Shown one piece after another: positions 10,240-22,199 of a DNA stretch of 64,000 nucleotides. A program made the translations under genes and the position numbers. Origin of the DNA: Bombyx mori (lineage: Eukaryota > Arthropoda > Insecta > Lepidoptera > Bombycidae). Within the stretch, counting starts at the first letter, position 1, and each line of letters opens with the position of its first letter. The notes below the pieces were generated by a model. That model did not search any database, was not told where the DNA came from, and saw only the letters and a program-made list of their open reading frames with translations. The stretch lies in the NCBI RefSeq assembly GCF_030269925.1, contig NC_085126.1, positions 436,501-500,500 on the forward strand, given 5' to 3'.

Positions 10240-10630
10240 TGTTGGGACGACTATAGTGGCGGATGAAAAGAGATTTCATGCAGCAGAGATGCGATGTTGC
10301 GATGGATGTGTGGAGTAACGAGAATGAATAGAATACGGAATGAATGTGTTAGAGGAAGTCTGAAAGTGGCACCTGTGACAGAGAAGCTGAGAAGTGCGCG
10401 TTTGGGATGGTATGGACATGTGATGAGACGAGATGAAAATGAGGTTACTATGAATGTAGAAGGATATAGAGGAAGAGGTAGACCTAAGAAGAAATGGATG
10501 GATTGCGTGAAAGACGATAAAAGACGATATGTGTAAGAGGGAAATGAGCGAAGAAATGGCATTTGATAAAGATGACTGGGAGAAGGGCAGGAGAATGACT
10601 AAGCACACGCAAAAGCAAAAATCATAAGAT
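10240..10630 (+). pseudogene. RTE-type LINE, C-terminal end of ORF2
   Basis: Translation gives the carboxy end typical of RTE-like LINE polyproteins: LRWMCGVTRMNRIRNE, then LRSARLGWYGHVMRRDE, then GRGRPKKKWMDCVKDD. A one-base loss near 10290 (reading RFHAAEM into LRWMCG) and a premature stop break the frame. The tail ends near AAAATCATAAGATAGATAA. Pieces of the same C-terminal motif recur at 40908 (minus) and 45570 (plus). Confidence 0.8.
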
Positions 10631-10639
10631 AGATAATTA

Positions 10640-12345
10640 GTGCGTATGACATAATATTGTAGGTAAGGTCGTCTAGTTCAGAATGAAGTACAGTTATTGA
10701 ACAATTCCGAAGCGCACGAGACGGAGGCCTCGACCCGCAAGTGAAAGTGACCGACTGACTTCGTTAGTTCGCATGACGACAACGAGGCCTTTAAAATATT
10801 TATACGGGCTTCAATTCATTGAAAAACAATACAGTCTTATAGTTGAATCTTGTTATTAAGTATCTACTTTGAATTAAACCACCTTGATTAATGTACTTTT
10901 TTTCGCAAACTGCCTTAAAAATATAATTTGGTAAAATCTATATTAAAAAATGAACGAGTCTCTTCTAGATTTGACAGAATTGATCTAGACTCGTTGATTA
11001 TAAAACAATGCACTTTCTTAAAAAAAAAATTGTAACCGTCGAAAAGCAAGTTAGTTAATGAAGGATTGAGCGGGTAGATATCAAAGTTCAAAGAAAAGAG
11101 AAAGAAAAATTCTCACTGCCACTTGTGACGTCATCGCCTTTCGAGCACTCTGCTTGCACACAATTCTGATTTAACCCTTTCTATACGGTAAGCCTCGCAA
11201 AAAACGCAAGCTCTGTGATGAAAGTGCGCACATCACCCATCGTGTACAGTAGGCCTTTTGTGGCCAGTCTATATAGTCACTGATTGTAGCGAAAAGGTTA
11301 AGTTATGTTACATCCTTAAAATATTTAGTTTTACGTCTACTAATCTAATCTACTAATCGCAATCATTTTTTTTTGTGACGAAAGAGAGTCGTGCGTTCCC
11401 ATAGCGTTTTTCAAACCACATTTCAAAAACAATTGTAAATTCCTTGCTCCACTGCCACATTAAAGAAGGTCAAACGGACGCACTTTGCTTTAATAATATT
11501 CTTATATATATACATTTATATATATAATGAGCCCCGTTTTGTGTACGTAGAATGTTCATATCACTAAAGTTCAAGACATTACATCCTCAGAAGTCATAGG
11601 CCAGAGATTATGTTGTAAGAGAAAAAAAACATATTCTGCTCTAAAATTATTCAAATTTACGTCATTAATAATTAATAGTACTACGTTAATAAGGCTGAAG
11701 TCTGGTTGTACATTATGAGCCTACACTAGTAGGTACCAATGTCCTGTTTAATTCTGTACCAAATTAGTCAAGAGTATCTGTATAAAGAGCCGCTATAGAA
11801 TGGCGGTAGATTGAGATGTTCACATTATAACTGTCTTAGGGATTTGCGTGTCGTCAAAAAGTTAAGATAAAGTCACGGGAATTATAGTAAGAATTAAGTC
11901 ATACTTCTTGCCACTGTCAATGTAAATACATCGCTAAAATTCGATATCTGTTAATACACATACACTTGCAATAGAAGTAGAGAAAAAAATAGAAATTACT
12001 TATGTACAGAACAATTTAAGATTCCTTCTTGTACATTCCCTATTGCAGACCTGCGATCTGTTTATCCTAAAAAAAGCTTGTCTGAAACCTGAAACCTGAC
12101 TGATCACTACTGTCTTCAAAATTTCTATTTTATCGCCAAAATATAAATCAAATTTTCTTTCACACAAAAACTTGTGCATTTGTTTTAATTCAGTAAAGTA
12201 AACAAATGTCATTTACTTTACCATTATCTACATCTGTTTTTAAGCTCTGTTTTAATAAACTATATGTACAATTCGATCAATTCCTTCTGATCGGACGCGT
12301 TTCTAGTGACTTCCCATAATTTGTGTGTAAATAATTTATTATATA
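10640..12345. other. Intron 2, AT-rich, no recognised gene
   Basis: It contains a TATATA-rich stretch at about 11495-11527 and no coding signal. I do not recognise repeats here. Confidence 0.4.
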
Positions 12346-12786
12346 TCTATATATTAATACGTGAAGCAAAAACTTTGTATCCCTTTTTACGAAAATTGTG
12401 CGGACGGAGGAGTATGAATTTTTCCACACTTATAGAGAATATAGAGAAGAAGTGCACAATGCTAATATTTTTTTAAAATAATGCATAAAAGATACATTAA
12501 ATCAATAAAGAAAACATTACACACACTACATACTATGTATTTAACGCACACACGCATGCATATTGCATACTATTTATTGTCAAACTTTTGTTCTTGACGT
12601 CTGTTGTCAAATTGAGAATAGATTAAATATTGTTTGTCTTTGTTAATATTTTTCATAGTCATCAGTCATAGTTCATAGCCTTGGCGAAATTTGTGATTAT
12701 AGAAGTATAAAATACAATCATAATAGTGTACAAACATACAATTCCAATTAATTATAGTCGAATTTCGACTACTGCGGGGCCTCTAG
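12346..12786 (+). mobile_element. Non-autonomous Helitron (441 bp)
   Basis: It starts TCTATATATTAATACGTGAA after A and ends GGCCTCTAG before T. A near-perfect hairpin, TAGTCGAATTTCGACTA (8-bp stem, 1-nt loop), lies 11 nt before the CTAG. That is the classic Helitron terminator. A second copy is at 59119-59525, with small indels. Confidence 0.92.
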
Positions 12787-13336
12787 TATTTTTAATTACA
12801 AAAAGTTGCGCACAGGACTAAGCGATCCGTGAAAATGTCTCCCCCATACGTCACACGCGAGACACTAATTGCCGGTCATAGATCGCCACTCACCGTCCTA
12901 TTTAAAGAACATCAAAGAGCTAAAGAGTCTAGTGTCAAATCCCTCGTCTGCTTTACGCTGTTACGGTGTTTATGCTTATATTCTACTTGTCGTTTGATAT
13001 ATAAAAATGCGAATACGATATTCATATAAAATCGATTGATAGATACCGGCTATGGTGATGAAATAGTATGTTGTTTTTAAAATACGCTGCTTACACTACT
13101 CGTACGGTTTAAAAGCAACTGGTACGTATACCGATAAAATAAATATAAATTTTAGCAATTAATATGTATTTTTATTACATTACTTTATTCCTTTATACAC
13201 TTTATAGGGAGGCGATTCGAAAATAAATTAGTATTTGAAAAGATGATATTGAATTGGACGAAGTAGCTAGCATGTCTTATGTTGGCTAAGAAAAACAACA
13301 CATCTGTATACGTAATGTAAAAATCGACACACAAAT

Positions 13337-13582
13337 TTTTTTTATGGCTTAGATGGGTGAACGAGCTCACAGCCCACCTGGTGTTAAGTGGTTACTGGAG
13401 CCCATAGACATCTACAACGTAAATGCACCGCCCACCTTAAGATACAAGTTCTAAGGTCTCAGTATAGTTACAACGGCCGCCCCACCCTTCAAACAGAAAC
13501 GCATTACTGCTTCACGGCAGAAATAGGCGGGGTGGTGGTACCTACCCGCGCGGACTCACAACAGGTCCTACCACCAGTAAAA
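13337..13582 (-). mobile_element. Bm1 SINE, 5'-truncated body
   Basis: Poly-T, then GCTTAGATGGGTGAACGAGC, GTGTTAAGTGGTTACTGGAG, ACTGCTTCACGGCAG and GAGGTGG-type text to CTACCACCAGT. All Bm1 body blocks are in order, minus orientation. Confidence 0.92.
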
Positions 13583-13584
13583 AT

Positions 13585-14170
13585 TGGCACACAAACTTGT
13601 TAAGCAGTCTTTAGTCCACTCACCCAACCAATCCTTAGTACATCCAATTTTTTATCCAATCCTTTCGGACTTCGCTCTGTTGTCAGCTTTCACAACTTAC
13701 ACATGCCATATAGGTATCGAAAGCCATGGGAGAAATAAGTGAAACGTCACACCCGGTACAAATAAAGTGCAAGACAAAAACCCAATGTACTTATAAAATA
13801 AGTGGATCTCAACGTTTACAATAATAAATCACGTAATGCATCCATTGCGGGCACGTGGAATGCTTGCAAAAATAAACACAACGAAACGCTTCATTAATAA
13901 AATAACCAAGAAAAATCTTCACAAGATCATCAATCCATCATTAGTAATCCTGACCTTTCGGAACCTAATCCATTCTCACGTAAATTTTAGTTAGAAGTTA
14001 GAATTGTTTTTTTTATTTCGTTGGTACATTATCCAGTGATATGGCTTGGTCGCACCCGCAGTCTTATCTGAACAGAGTCTAAATTGTATTATAACGGTTA
14101 TTCTAGTCTTCATACCGAGATATTACAACTGGTTTGCGGCAGAAAAACTAGCTTCTCCTTATAAAACTCT
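13585..14170. other. Intron 2, no recognised feature
   Basis: No open frame, splice-bounded exon or known repeat seen. Confidence 0.4.
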
Positions 14171-14171
14171 T

Positions 14172-14345
14172 CTTCTTCTTCTTCCAGTGCCTCTTCAATC
14201 CTGAAGGTTGGCCGTTAGCTTTCTGTATTCCTTTCTGTCAGCAGCCAGCCGGAACAGCTGTTCGACGGAGGCAATACCGGTCCACTCCCGGATATTCCGG
14301 AGCCATGACTTTTTTCTTCGCCCAGCACGTCTCTTTCCGTCCACT
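14172..14345 (-). pseudogene. LINE ORF2 C-terminal remnant (RTE-like)
   Basis: Minus-strand translation gives RAGRRKKSWLRNIREWTG, then ASVEQLFRLAADRKEYRKL, a C-terminal sequence typical of a lepidopteran RTE-like LINE ORF2. The tail ends in a GAA repeat (TTC repeats on plus, 14168-14183). Confidence 0.7.
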
Positions 14346-14734
14346 TGGCCCATATTATAAAACTCAACGGCGTGCCATTTTTAATGTGTTCCACTGCTTA
14401 AGATTTTCTAAGTATTATGTGATAACGGTCTAATGAAAAATAAAAATCCAATCAGCCAATCAGAATAAAAATCGTAATCATGTAGAATGTTATGTCGATT
14501 GCAGAGGCAATCTCAATTATTTAAAGAGAGAAATTAACAATAATTCTAAATAAGTATTACGGATCCCATTTTCTAACATCAGTAGAATTAATTGTTATAT
14601 ATACTAGGTATATAATTTGATTACTAGGTAAGCGAATGAAAACTAAATGACTTGGAATTATTTTTGCGGGTTCAAAATTATTTTTAGAGCACTGGTAATA
14701 CGTATTGCAAGCTCGCAGAGGTCGACACAACCAA

Positions 14735-14830
14735 TCAACCTATTCTAACCCCCAAACACAAACGGTGGTCCGCCTTGACTGATCTATTCTAACCCCCATA
14801 TACAAGTGGTGGTCCGCCGTGACTGGTCGC
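14735..14830. repeat. Two-unit tandem repeat
   Basis: CTATTCTAACCCCCAAACAC followed by GGTGGTCCGCCTTGACTGAT is repeated once with few changes (CTATTCTAACCCCCATATAC, GGTGGTCCGCCGTGACTGGT). Unit about 50 bp. Function unknown. Confidence 0.7.
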
Positions 14831-15309
14831 ACGTAACGTTCACACGATGACGATGTAATGCGAAAGTGCGCCGAGAATGTTCAACAGTGTTGACCGTTGG
14901 ATCAAATACGTCACTGTTCATTCAAGTTTTATCTCAGCAGCATATCGCATGTTCACTCCGTAGTCGATATCCGGCCATAATCACTGACACCTCAAGATCA
15001 TTCATTATTTGTATTATATTTTTTCTTTGTTCTTTCTTTTAAAGATGAAAAGAGATAGAAAAATCGAGGCCTTAGTAGAAATTGTATATTAAGGGGGATC
15101 ATTCAGAAAGGTCAAATGCGTTCCAGATTTTGAGCCTTACCGTAAACTCGTTTAAATCTGGACGAGCACGGCAATGCAGCAGCACATAGCATCAGGCCGC
15201 TGATTTCTCGAGAATAAGAAAAGTACCACAGGAAGTCGAGCCGATAACGACCCGATACTGGGCGAAAAGCCACACAAAGTGAAGTCTTATAATAAGACTC
15301 AGTGTAGTA

Positions 15310-16601
15310 TACCTAGTCAGGTCATAAGTATTTAAGTTAAAACTTTTCTTTTAGAATGCTGGCCACAAAAAAAGTTTATTTAATTCGAATTTCGAATTGT
15401 TCATGAAAATAAATATGTATACTTTTAGAATTTTACTCATTTTTAAATATGGAGTGGACGCTTAAAGAAGACCGTGTTGCAGTTATTGCGTTGCATCGTT
15501 GCGGTTACGAGCCAATTCAAATTTTTAACATACTGAAAAATTTGAATATAACCAAAAGATTCGTTTATCGTACCATCAAACGATACAATGAAGACTCTAG
15601 TGTAGATGACAGGTCAAGAAGTGGTCGGACTCCAGCAGTGATAAAAGCTGTGAAGGCGCGAATTCAAAGAAATCCCAAACGTAAGCAGAAACGGTTGGCC
15701 CTTCAGATGGGGTTAAGCATAACCACGGTGAAAAGGGTGTTAAATGAAGACTTAGGGCTTCGGGCATATCGAACAAAAACAGGACATCGTTTGAATGCTC
15801 GTCTAATGGACCTGAGACTGAAGAGATGCCGCGCTTTGTTGAAGCGGTACGCAGGAAAAAAATATCGGGAAATTCTTTTTTCGGATAAAAAAATTTTTAC
15901 CGTAGAAGAGAGCTATAACAAACAAAATGATAAGGTGTACGCACACAGTAGTGAAGAAGCGAGCAACCGTATTCCGCGTGTCCAATGAGGTCATTTTCCA
16001 TCCTCGCTCATGGTATGGTTGGGAGTTTCTTAATGAGGCTTAACAGATGTACATTTTTGTGAGAAAGGTGTAAAAACGAATGCCGTTGTGTATCAAAATA
16101 TAGTCCTGACGAACCTTGTGGAACCTGTTTCTCATACCATGTTCAATAACAGGCATTGGGTATTCCAACAAGATTCGGCGCCAGCTCATAGGGCGAAGAG
16201 CACACAAGACTGGCTGGCGGCACGTGAAATCGACTTCATCCGGCACGAAGACTGGCCCTCCTCCAGTCCAGATTTGAATCCGTTAGATTACAAGATATGG
16301 CAACACTTGGAGGAAAAGGCGTGCTCAAAGCCTCATCCCAATTTGGAGTCACTCAAGACATCCTTGATTAAGGCAGCCGCCGATATTGACATGGACCTCG
16401 TTCGTGCTGCGATAGACGACTGGCCGCGCAGATTGAAGGCCTGTATTCAAAATCACGGAGGTCATTTTGAATAAACTTTAGTGTCATAAGAATCTATGTT
16501 TTGTTAAGTTCATTTTGGTATATGAATGGTTACATAATGAATAAACTTGTTTCAATTATTTTACATTAAACATGTGACAGAATTTATGACCTGACTAGGT
16601 A
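15310..16601 (+). mobile_element. maT-family mariner element (1292 bp)
   Basis: The left terminus TACCTAGTCAGGTCATAA and the right terminus TTATGACCTGACTAGGTA are perfect inverted copies. TA dinucleotides flank both ends (15308-15309, 16602-16603), as expected for Tc1/mariner insertion. A single transposase region of the Bombyx mariner/maT type (DD37D) lies inside. The ends look competent for mobilisation in trans, but the transposase is broken. Confidence 0.93.
15449..16474 (+). pseudogene. maT mariner transposase (DD37D), three in-frame stops
   Basis: The reading frame stays the same from ATG 15449 to the stop after GGHFE at 16474, so there is no net frameshift. It is interrupted by TGA at about 15986 and by adjacent TAA and TGA at about 16031. 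The N-terminal ~110 residues hold the paired-like helix-turn-helix DNA-binding region (AVIALHRCGYEPIQIFNILK, then DDRSRSGRTP). The catalytic acidic residues are in ILFSDKKIF (D146), FQQDSAPAH, and SPDLNPLDY. Exactly 37 residues lie between the second and third Asp, which identifies the maT (DD37D) group rather than classic mariner DD34D or Tc1 DD34E. Full length is about 341 codons, normal for the family. One stop (CAA TGA GGT) is a plausible CGA-to-TGA transition. Confidence 0.93.
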
Positions 16602-16965
16602 TATGGAACAAAATGAATACTAGTGCGAACTAGATACTAGTGAATACGGAACGATATTTTCGTCGTCTGTGATTTGAATTCCGAGAACCTTTAAAAAACG
16701 TTAAAAGCCGTTTATGATTTTATACTGAACACATTCGTAACGTTATCATCGTTCCGGACTCTAAAATCCTAAGGCCGGATTATCATAGGGTTGTAAACGG
16801 ACGCTTTGATGCCACGCGAATGTGCAAACAACACTTGAAACAATATTTGATAACGTCCAACGTTTCCAACTGTTACATATTGCTAAATATGTTAATTTCA
16901 TTTTTATTGTTCTGTGAAAAAAAATGGTTGAGCAGAGATGAAATGGTATTTAATATTTTATCTCT

Positions 16966-17226
16966 TTTTTTTCCTATCTATGTTGATAGCCTTGAGAGGC
17001 TATTTCAGTTTCGCCCTAACATGTAGGTGAGCTCACGGGACTCAAACCGGATTGATGCTAACACTGGCCCTAGTAAGAGCAGTGCTTCGCAGAATCTACC
17101 ATTGGATCTGAAACGCGACCCACTGACAAGATCCGGCGAGAAACTCAGTGGGCTGTGTCTATGGGTTAATTCGCTCGTCGAGCCCTTCGTCGCAAGAGAC
17201 GGGTTCTACAAGGACGGTGACTGATG
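16966..17226 (-). mobile_element. 5'-truncated Bombyx LINE tail (family A)
   Basis: A poly-T run, then CCTATCTATGTTGATAGCC, GTGAGCTCACGGGACTCAAA, GCAGTGCTTCGCAGAATCTA, then AGATCCGGCGAGAAACTCAG and TCGTCGAGCCCTTCGTCGC. Poly-T at the left means the sense strand is minus and the 3' end is at the left. Other copies are at 25446, 26822, 36420, 37407, 37560, 50560 and 62558. I suspect the BMC1/jockey-like group from memory. The call is not tested. Confidence 0.8.
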
Positions 17227-17696
17227 CTTGTGGTAACTAAAAGCACAATTTCATCACGTTCGGCGCCGAGCCGTAGGTCCGTCCGTCTTACTATGCGTTC
17301 TGCTAACAGTAATTTCGTTAATAAATTATTATTTTTGTATTGTCTACTCTATTTTGATTACGTTTAAGTAGCTGCGCAAACATGAGAGCACCAAAAAATG
17401 TATTAAACTGTTTTATTTAATAACCTCAAAACTACAGAATGAGATATTAAAAAAAATGCGGGAAAAAAACGTTTTTGAGGTAGAGGAGCTCGGGTTCTGG
17501 CTTCAGGGGGGGGCCGGACGCTAGAGCGAAAGTGCAAGGAGTACTGAAACTTATAAACCTCACGACGTGAACGTTCATAAACTGCTTTTTGAATTCTGAT
17601 TTACTACACCAGTAGTGATAAAACCAGAGATTTGAAATTGGTATGATACAAACGTCGAAAAGCAGTTACGAGCTCAGATACCGCATGTAGCAAGTT

Positions 17697-17908
17697 TTAT
17701 TAATTTATTGCTTAGATGGGTGGATGAAATCACGGCGCACCGGGTGTCAAATGCCAACAGCGTAAATGCCACCACCTACCAACTTGAGACATGAGTTCCA
17801 AGTCTGCCCTACCCTTGAAACCGAGACGCATTACTACTCTCTCACGGCAGAAATAGGCATCGCGGTAGTATCTACCCGTACGAGGTCACAACATGCCCTA
17901 CCATTAGC
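17697..17908 (-). mobile_element. Bm1 SINE, diverged
   Basis: TTATTGCTTAGATGGGTGGA, then a shortened 3' half, then CTCACGGCAGAAATAGGC and CCTACCATTAGC. Many substitutions and deletions suggest an old copy. Confidence 0.8.
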
Positions 17909-17909
17909 A

Positions 17910-18630
17910 AAATTCTACATTAGAGATACATTCGAGAAACATTAGATTATGCAGTATCTATCTTACAGATGGAGAGTATTTGGCCCTCCAGGTAATAAAT
18001 CATTACCATGACCCATTGGAACTCGAACTATCATATCCATAGCTCTTTGACAGTATTCACAGACAGGAAGCAACTTTAGTAAATTTCATAAATTGGCTTT
18101 AGAACACTTGAAATAATATTTGATAAGACATTAATTACGTAAAAATGTATTTCTCCGTAGCGAGAAACTGAAAAATTTAAAAGTTAAATTAAGTCATGAA
18201 GGGGAACTATTTACAGAGAGCACGACACAGGGTTCGGTGGCTACGAGGCTTAGGTCAGAACAACATACGAAGCGTTGTTGTATTTCATAATATAATCTTA
18301 TGAATAATAACTGATTGACGGACATTTTAGTGTGTTTACACTTTTACAATATCGCTGTAAATGTTTTAAGTTTATTATATTGATAATTATTTCCCGGTTT
18401 AGGTATAGGACAAAGGGAAGATCTTCCACCGAACGGGTGATATTGCTCGGTAGAGCGACGGTCCCCATGTTGTTGTTCGGATCTTGTACATATGTAAGCT
18501 TATCTTGAAAATGTCGTAAGTGAGATTCAGCCATCTGTCAAATAACGTGTAGCGTTCTGTGATGGCTGCCGCCACAACCGGTTTTGTCAGACTCCAATTT
18601 ATTCATGATTTTTCTCAATCAAAATGTTCA
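17910..18630. other. Intron 2, no recognised feature
   Basis: No supported gene or repeat. Confidence 0.4.
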
Positions 18631-18639
18631 CCAAAATTT

Positions 18640-18776
18640 TACATAAATATACAGATTATTGCACGTTGGATGCAGGCGGCAACGGACCGGTCCCACTGTA
18701 TATCAATTGGAGGAGAAGCCCATGTTCAGCAGTGGACAGTGGACAGGCTGAGGTGATGATGATGATGAGACAGATA
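18640..18776 (+). pseudogene. RTE-like LINE tail with GAT microsatellite
   Basis: Translated fragments RWMQAATDRSHC and AHVQQWTVDRLR match the carboxy terminus common in RTE-like insect LINEs. A GATGATGATGATGA tail follows. 5'-truncated. Confidence 0.7.
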
Positions 18777-19865
18777 TAATATACAAACCCAACTTCTCAA
18801 ATCAATGACATTCCAATTTCCAGTCATTTCTAAAGTTATGTCTACTGCCTACTCGCAAATGCAAAACTGTTATACAATTTGACTAACCAAATTCTGAACT
18901 TCAAACCAATAAACATAGGAAATATAGAAGAATACAAACGTCGAATACATCAAGTCCTACGCACGAAAACGTTACAACAAAGCTCTCTCGCGGAATGTTA
19001 CCGTGCTTTGTTTTAATATTATTTATCCGCGGATCGATGCGAAGCGGAGACTGGCGGCGGATTTACGACGTCCACTCAGTGCAACCTTGTAGGGACGAGT
19101 GAGGTCGCAACGAGATTCCAATACTACAATTATTAAAAAATTTGGATTTATTCGTAGTTTTTTTGACAACGACTTATAATTCGATGGAGCCGGCTGCACG
19201 CACGAAAAAACATGACTCATGCGGCGTTACCTCGCTCTGAGGCGTATTTTCTTATGACGTTGTCACGTTCAACTACCGTCAGTAAGCCGACTTTACAGAC
19301 AACCGAATTTTTCGACTATGAACAGCCAGCTCGCACATCGCACTTCAGTATCATCCTTAGGCGCTATGCGAAAAGACGCGTATTTAAAAAAATGTGATTA
19401 GTTTTGTATTCAGTGTTTCTAATCAGCATAAAATCTAACAATAAGCAGTACGAAGAGGATCACAGCTTGCAAACTTTAAGACAAAAAAAGTATCATTTGT
19501 CTAGAGACGTTTGTTTTTAAGCCGATCTCTCTTTATCAACGCAAACTAATAAACAAAAGTCAGATCATCTTGATGTAGTGTGACTATGTGACTAAGCCTA
19601 TTGCCATTGCGAGCTCATGGCCAGACTGCCTGCAGACAGACGCTTCATTAACCTTTACAGTTAGTCACAAATCATCAAATTTTGTCGTTTTACAAGTGTA
19701 TCGGATTCACAGTCGCACGGGTCGATATCAATCTTGCGCCTATTTCTGTTGTCTAGCTGTAACCCAAATTGACGTAATCATATTTTTTTGTATACAAATC
19801 TGTCAGTAGCGTCGAGGGGCTATTCTTGCTCACGGAGCTCTATTTGAAAGTATTTGATAATCTCA

Positions 19866-19962
19866 ACCCTAGTAAGAGCAGTTCTTCGGTGTATGTACAT
19901 ATAAACGGATCGGAATCGCGATCCACTGAGAAGATCCGGCGAGAAATTCAGTGAATTGTAGT
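19866..19962 (-). mobile_element. Family A LINE tail, degenerate
   Basis: CCCTAGTAAGAGCAG, then GGATCGGAATCGCGATCCAC and GAAGATCCGGCGAGAAATTC. Only the central block of the 3' UTR is kept. Confidence 0.65.
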
Positions 19963-20384
19963 AATCATATAACATCATAATCCTTCAAAATAGCATAGCC
20001 ATTATTTCGACTTAACACACGAGGCGGGACGATTTTGTGTTCTCCACTAGACAAAAATAGAACACAAAACAAAACAGTAATTCTGCACTAATAATATTAT
20101 TTGAGAGAATATCACAATATTCGTCAACGGAGCCAGCCCTAGAGGTCTGCGCTACAGGCCCCGGAGCGAGGCTCACTAATGGGAAAATATGTTTTATTTA
20201 ACATCAATACACTCGCTACATTCCTGACCTTAAATAAAAATGTATTATTGTGAATTTGCAAGTCGGAAAACGAACATGGATACTACATTGCTTTTTATCG
20301 TTGTAAATGGAGATACCTAAAATACATAAGCTACAATATAAAACTTTGTAATTTTAGAAAAAACGAAGATTAAACGCTTTTCGA

Positions 20385-20592
20385 GTAACCAACCGCTCTT
20401 TTCGGAAGAAAAGAGAAGTCGAGGAAGATTGCCAACCAGGTGGACGGACATTGTCAAGGAGGCCACAAAGCCAGCGTCCTGGGCGCCATTAAGCAGGCCG
20501 AATGCAGGCAACATTGGAGGAAGCCAGTGCAAAAACTAGACCAAGGTGGTCACGACCCTGAGTAATGAGGAAGCGACGAAGAAGAAAAACCG
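20385..20592 (+). pseudogene. RTE-like LINE C-terminal remnant
   Basis: Plus-strand pieces RGRLPTRWTDIVKEATKPAS and later a Glu/Lys-rich tail (GAAGCGACGAAGAAGAAAA) resemble the end of an RTE-type ORF2 (RGRxPxRW-D motif). Frame broken. Confidence 0.65.
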
Positions 20593-20599
20593 CTCTTAA

Positions 20600-21205
20600 A
20601 TTTTCTCGACATGATTTAAATATTATTTATTTTTCCTGAAATACAAAATTGTATTATCCAAAATTTCAGAAATTATTTAACGAATATAATAAACGCGTGA
20701 TGAATACTGTTCGCATTATCGTGTCCGTATTGCGTGAATACGTAACGAGCAGCGTGGACAGCTGATGCCAACCGAACACCTGACCGTAGATCACGCCAGT
20801 TAACGTGGACACATAATATTAAATGAAATGCTCGCCTAATCACCAAAATTCGATTTTAATCACTAACATCTGGATATTTAGATTCATTTTATTAAATTCC
20901 CTCTTGATTCATTACTTATAGTTTTTATTGTTAAAGTGAAAAAGATCATGTTTTCAAAATGGTTTTATTAACACTGAAACACGTCAATAGCTACCATACA
21001 CAATTAGTAAAAAGACGAGAAACTGTTTTGACATTTATCTATTCATTTATAGATTTTTTTTTTCATCTAAGCAACAAAAAAAAAAACAAAAAAAGATTAC
21101 ATTAGTTGCGGTACACAAAAACATATTTGACCCGGAATTTTCTGTCAAAGTGTCAACTCATTGTAATGCTAAAGTACCCCTGTTGTGATATTTATATGAA
21201 GATGA
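20600..21205. other. Intron 2, end adjoining the exon-2 donor
   Basis: AT-rich. Contains A-rich tracts near 21077-21093. No other feature recognised. Confidence 0.4.
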
Positions 21206-21212
21206 GACTCAC

Positions 21213-21420
21213 CGATAAAAGGTTTTCCGTCCAATCTCTTCATCCAGTAAAACCTCTGGTGGTGGGGTTTGTTCTCTCTGTCGTACTGCTCCCACTGCTG
21301 CCGGAGGAAAGTGTAGCAGACGCAGCAACACTTGACGGTGCCATCGTCATCGCCTTCAGCCTTGTAGCCGGTGGGGGGAGCGTGCGCGCCCAAAAACGGG
21401 AAGTAAGGCTCCGAGCTCTG
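21213..21420 (-). CDS. Unrecognised CxxC protein, exon 2
   Basis: A 208-bp exon. The acceptor is CTCGTTTAG|CAG|AGC and the donor is TTTATCG|GTGAGT. It enters in phase 0 after exon 1 and leaves in phase 1. The 69 whole codons start QSSEPYFPFLGAHAPP, then a short acidic stretch (EGDDDG), then KCCCVCYTFLRQQWEQYDRE, PHHQRFYWMKRLDGKPFI. C90 and C93 of the joined protein could complete a zinc site with C37/C40 from exon 1. The aromatic/basic helix after them (RQQWEQYDRE..FYWMKR) looks like an ordered domain core. Like exon 4, it has a TAG-CAG tandem acceptor. A LINE 3' end lies about 35 bp upstream of the acceptor. Confidence 0.9.
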
Positions 21421-21454
21421 CTAAACGAGAATACAACACGATTACATTACGTAT

Positions 21455-21716
21455 ATAAAGCTTTTTTTATTATTGAAAGATTACTGGTAGCCCGGAGGCC
21501 TTTCCAGTTTCACCAGGACATGTGGGCGAGCAAAGGCTCGGCCCGGAGGGGTGGGATTTGCTAAGAACTGCCCGAGCGCCTTTGAGGGAGACCTAACAAC
21601 TCAAGAGCAATTGCCTCGCGAATGAATCTACTACCGGATCGGAATCGCGACCCACTGAGAAGATCCGGCGAGAAACTCAGCGGGCTGATGCATGGGTTAG
21701 GTTGCATATATAAAGT
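21455..21716 (-). mobile_element. 5'-truncated jockey-type LINE tail (family B)
   Basis: It begins CTTTTTTTATTATTGAAAGA and continues GCCCGGAGGCCTTTCCAGTT, GTGGGCGAGCAAAGGCTCGG, ACCTAACAACTCAAGAGCAA, ending near GATGCATGGGTTAGGTTGCA. It is the 3' UTR of the element whose coding end is seen at 63109. It is in the same sense as the host gene, and its poly-A end faces the exon-2 acceptor. Confidence 0.85.
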
Positions 21717-22199
21717 AATCTTCTAATCATGCTTACAAGAACCCTTAGGACATTACGTCAATCCTGCTCTATATGCCATAACGAAAGACTGTTTTCTGAC
21801 TAAGATACGGTTAAATGATACTTGAAATGGAAGATTTGGCGTAAAATACATTAACAATTTACTTTGAATTATGTACAAACGTTAGCCCATACTTGAGTAG
21901 TTGGACAGACAACAACTCTCGATATATTTTCTCGAAGTTTCAGTACATTAGATCAACAAACATTTTGCCCCTCAGACCGGAATGCGTGATTGCTTCAGAG
22001 CGGAAACAGGAAGGACAATAGCACAACTAGGACAAACGCACGGGCGAGCTTAGATCGGCAGATAAACAGACAGCCATCCGGCGCTAAGCGGTCATCGAAA
22101 CTTATAATCAGGAAAAATATGACCACCCTCGCTGAGAAGCGATATCGAAGGGTTTGTCAAAAAAACTAACTAAGATTATTCACTTATTCGTAGTCGCTT

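Noticed and set aside
14735..14830. CRISPR-like direct repeats
   Set aside because: Just two adjacent units in an animal genome. Ordinary tandem duplication.
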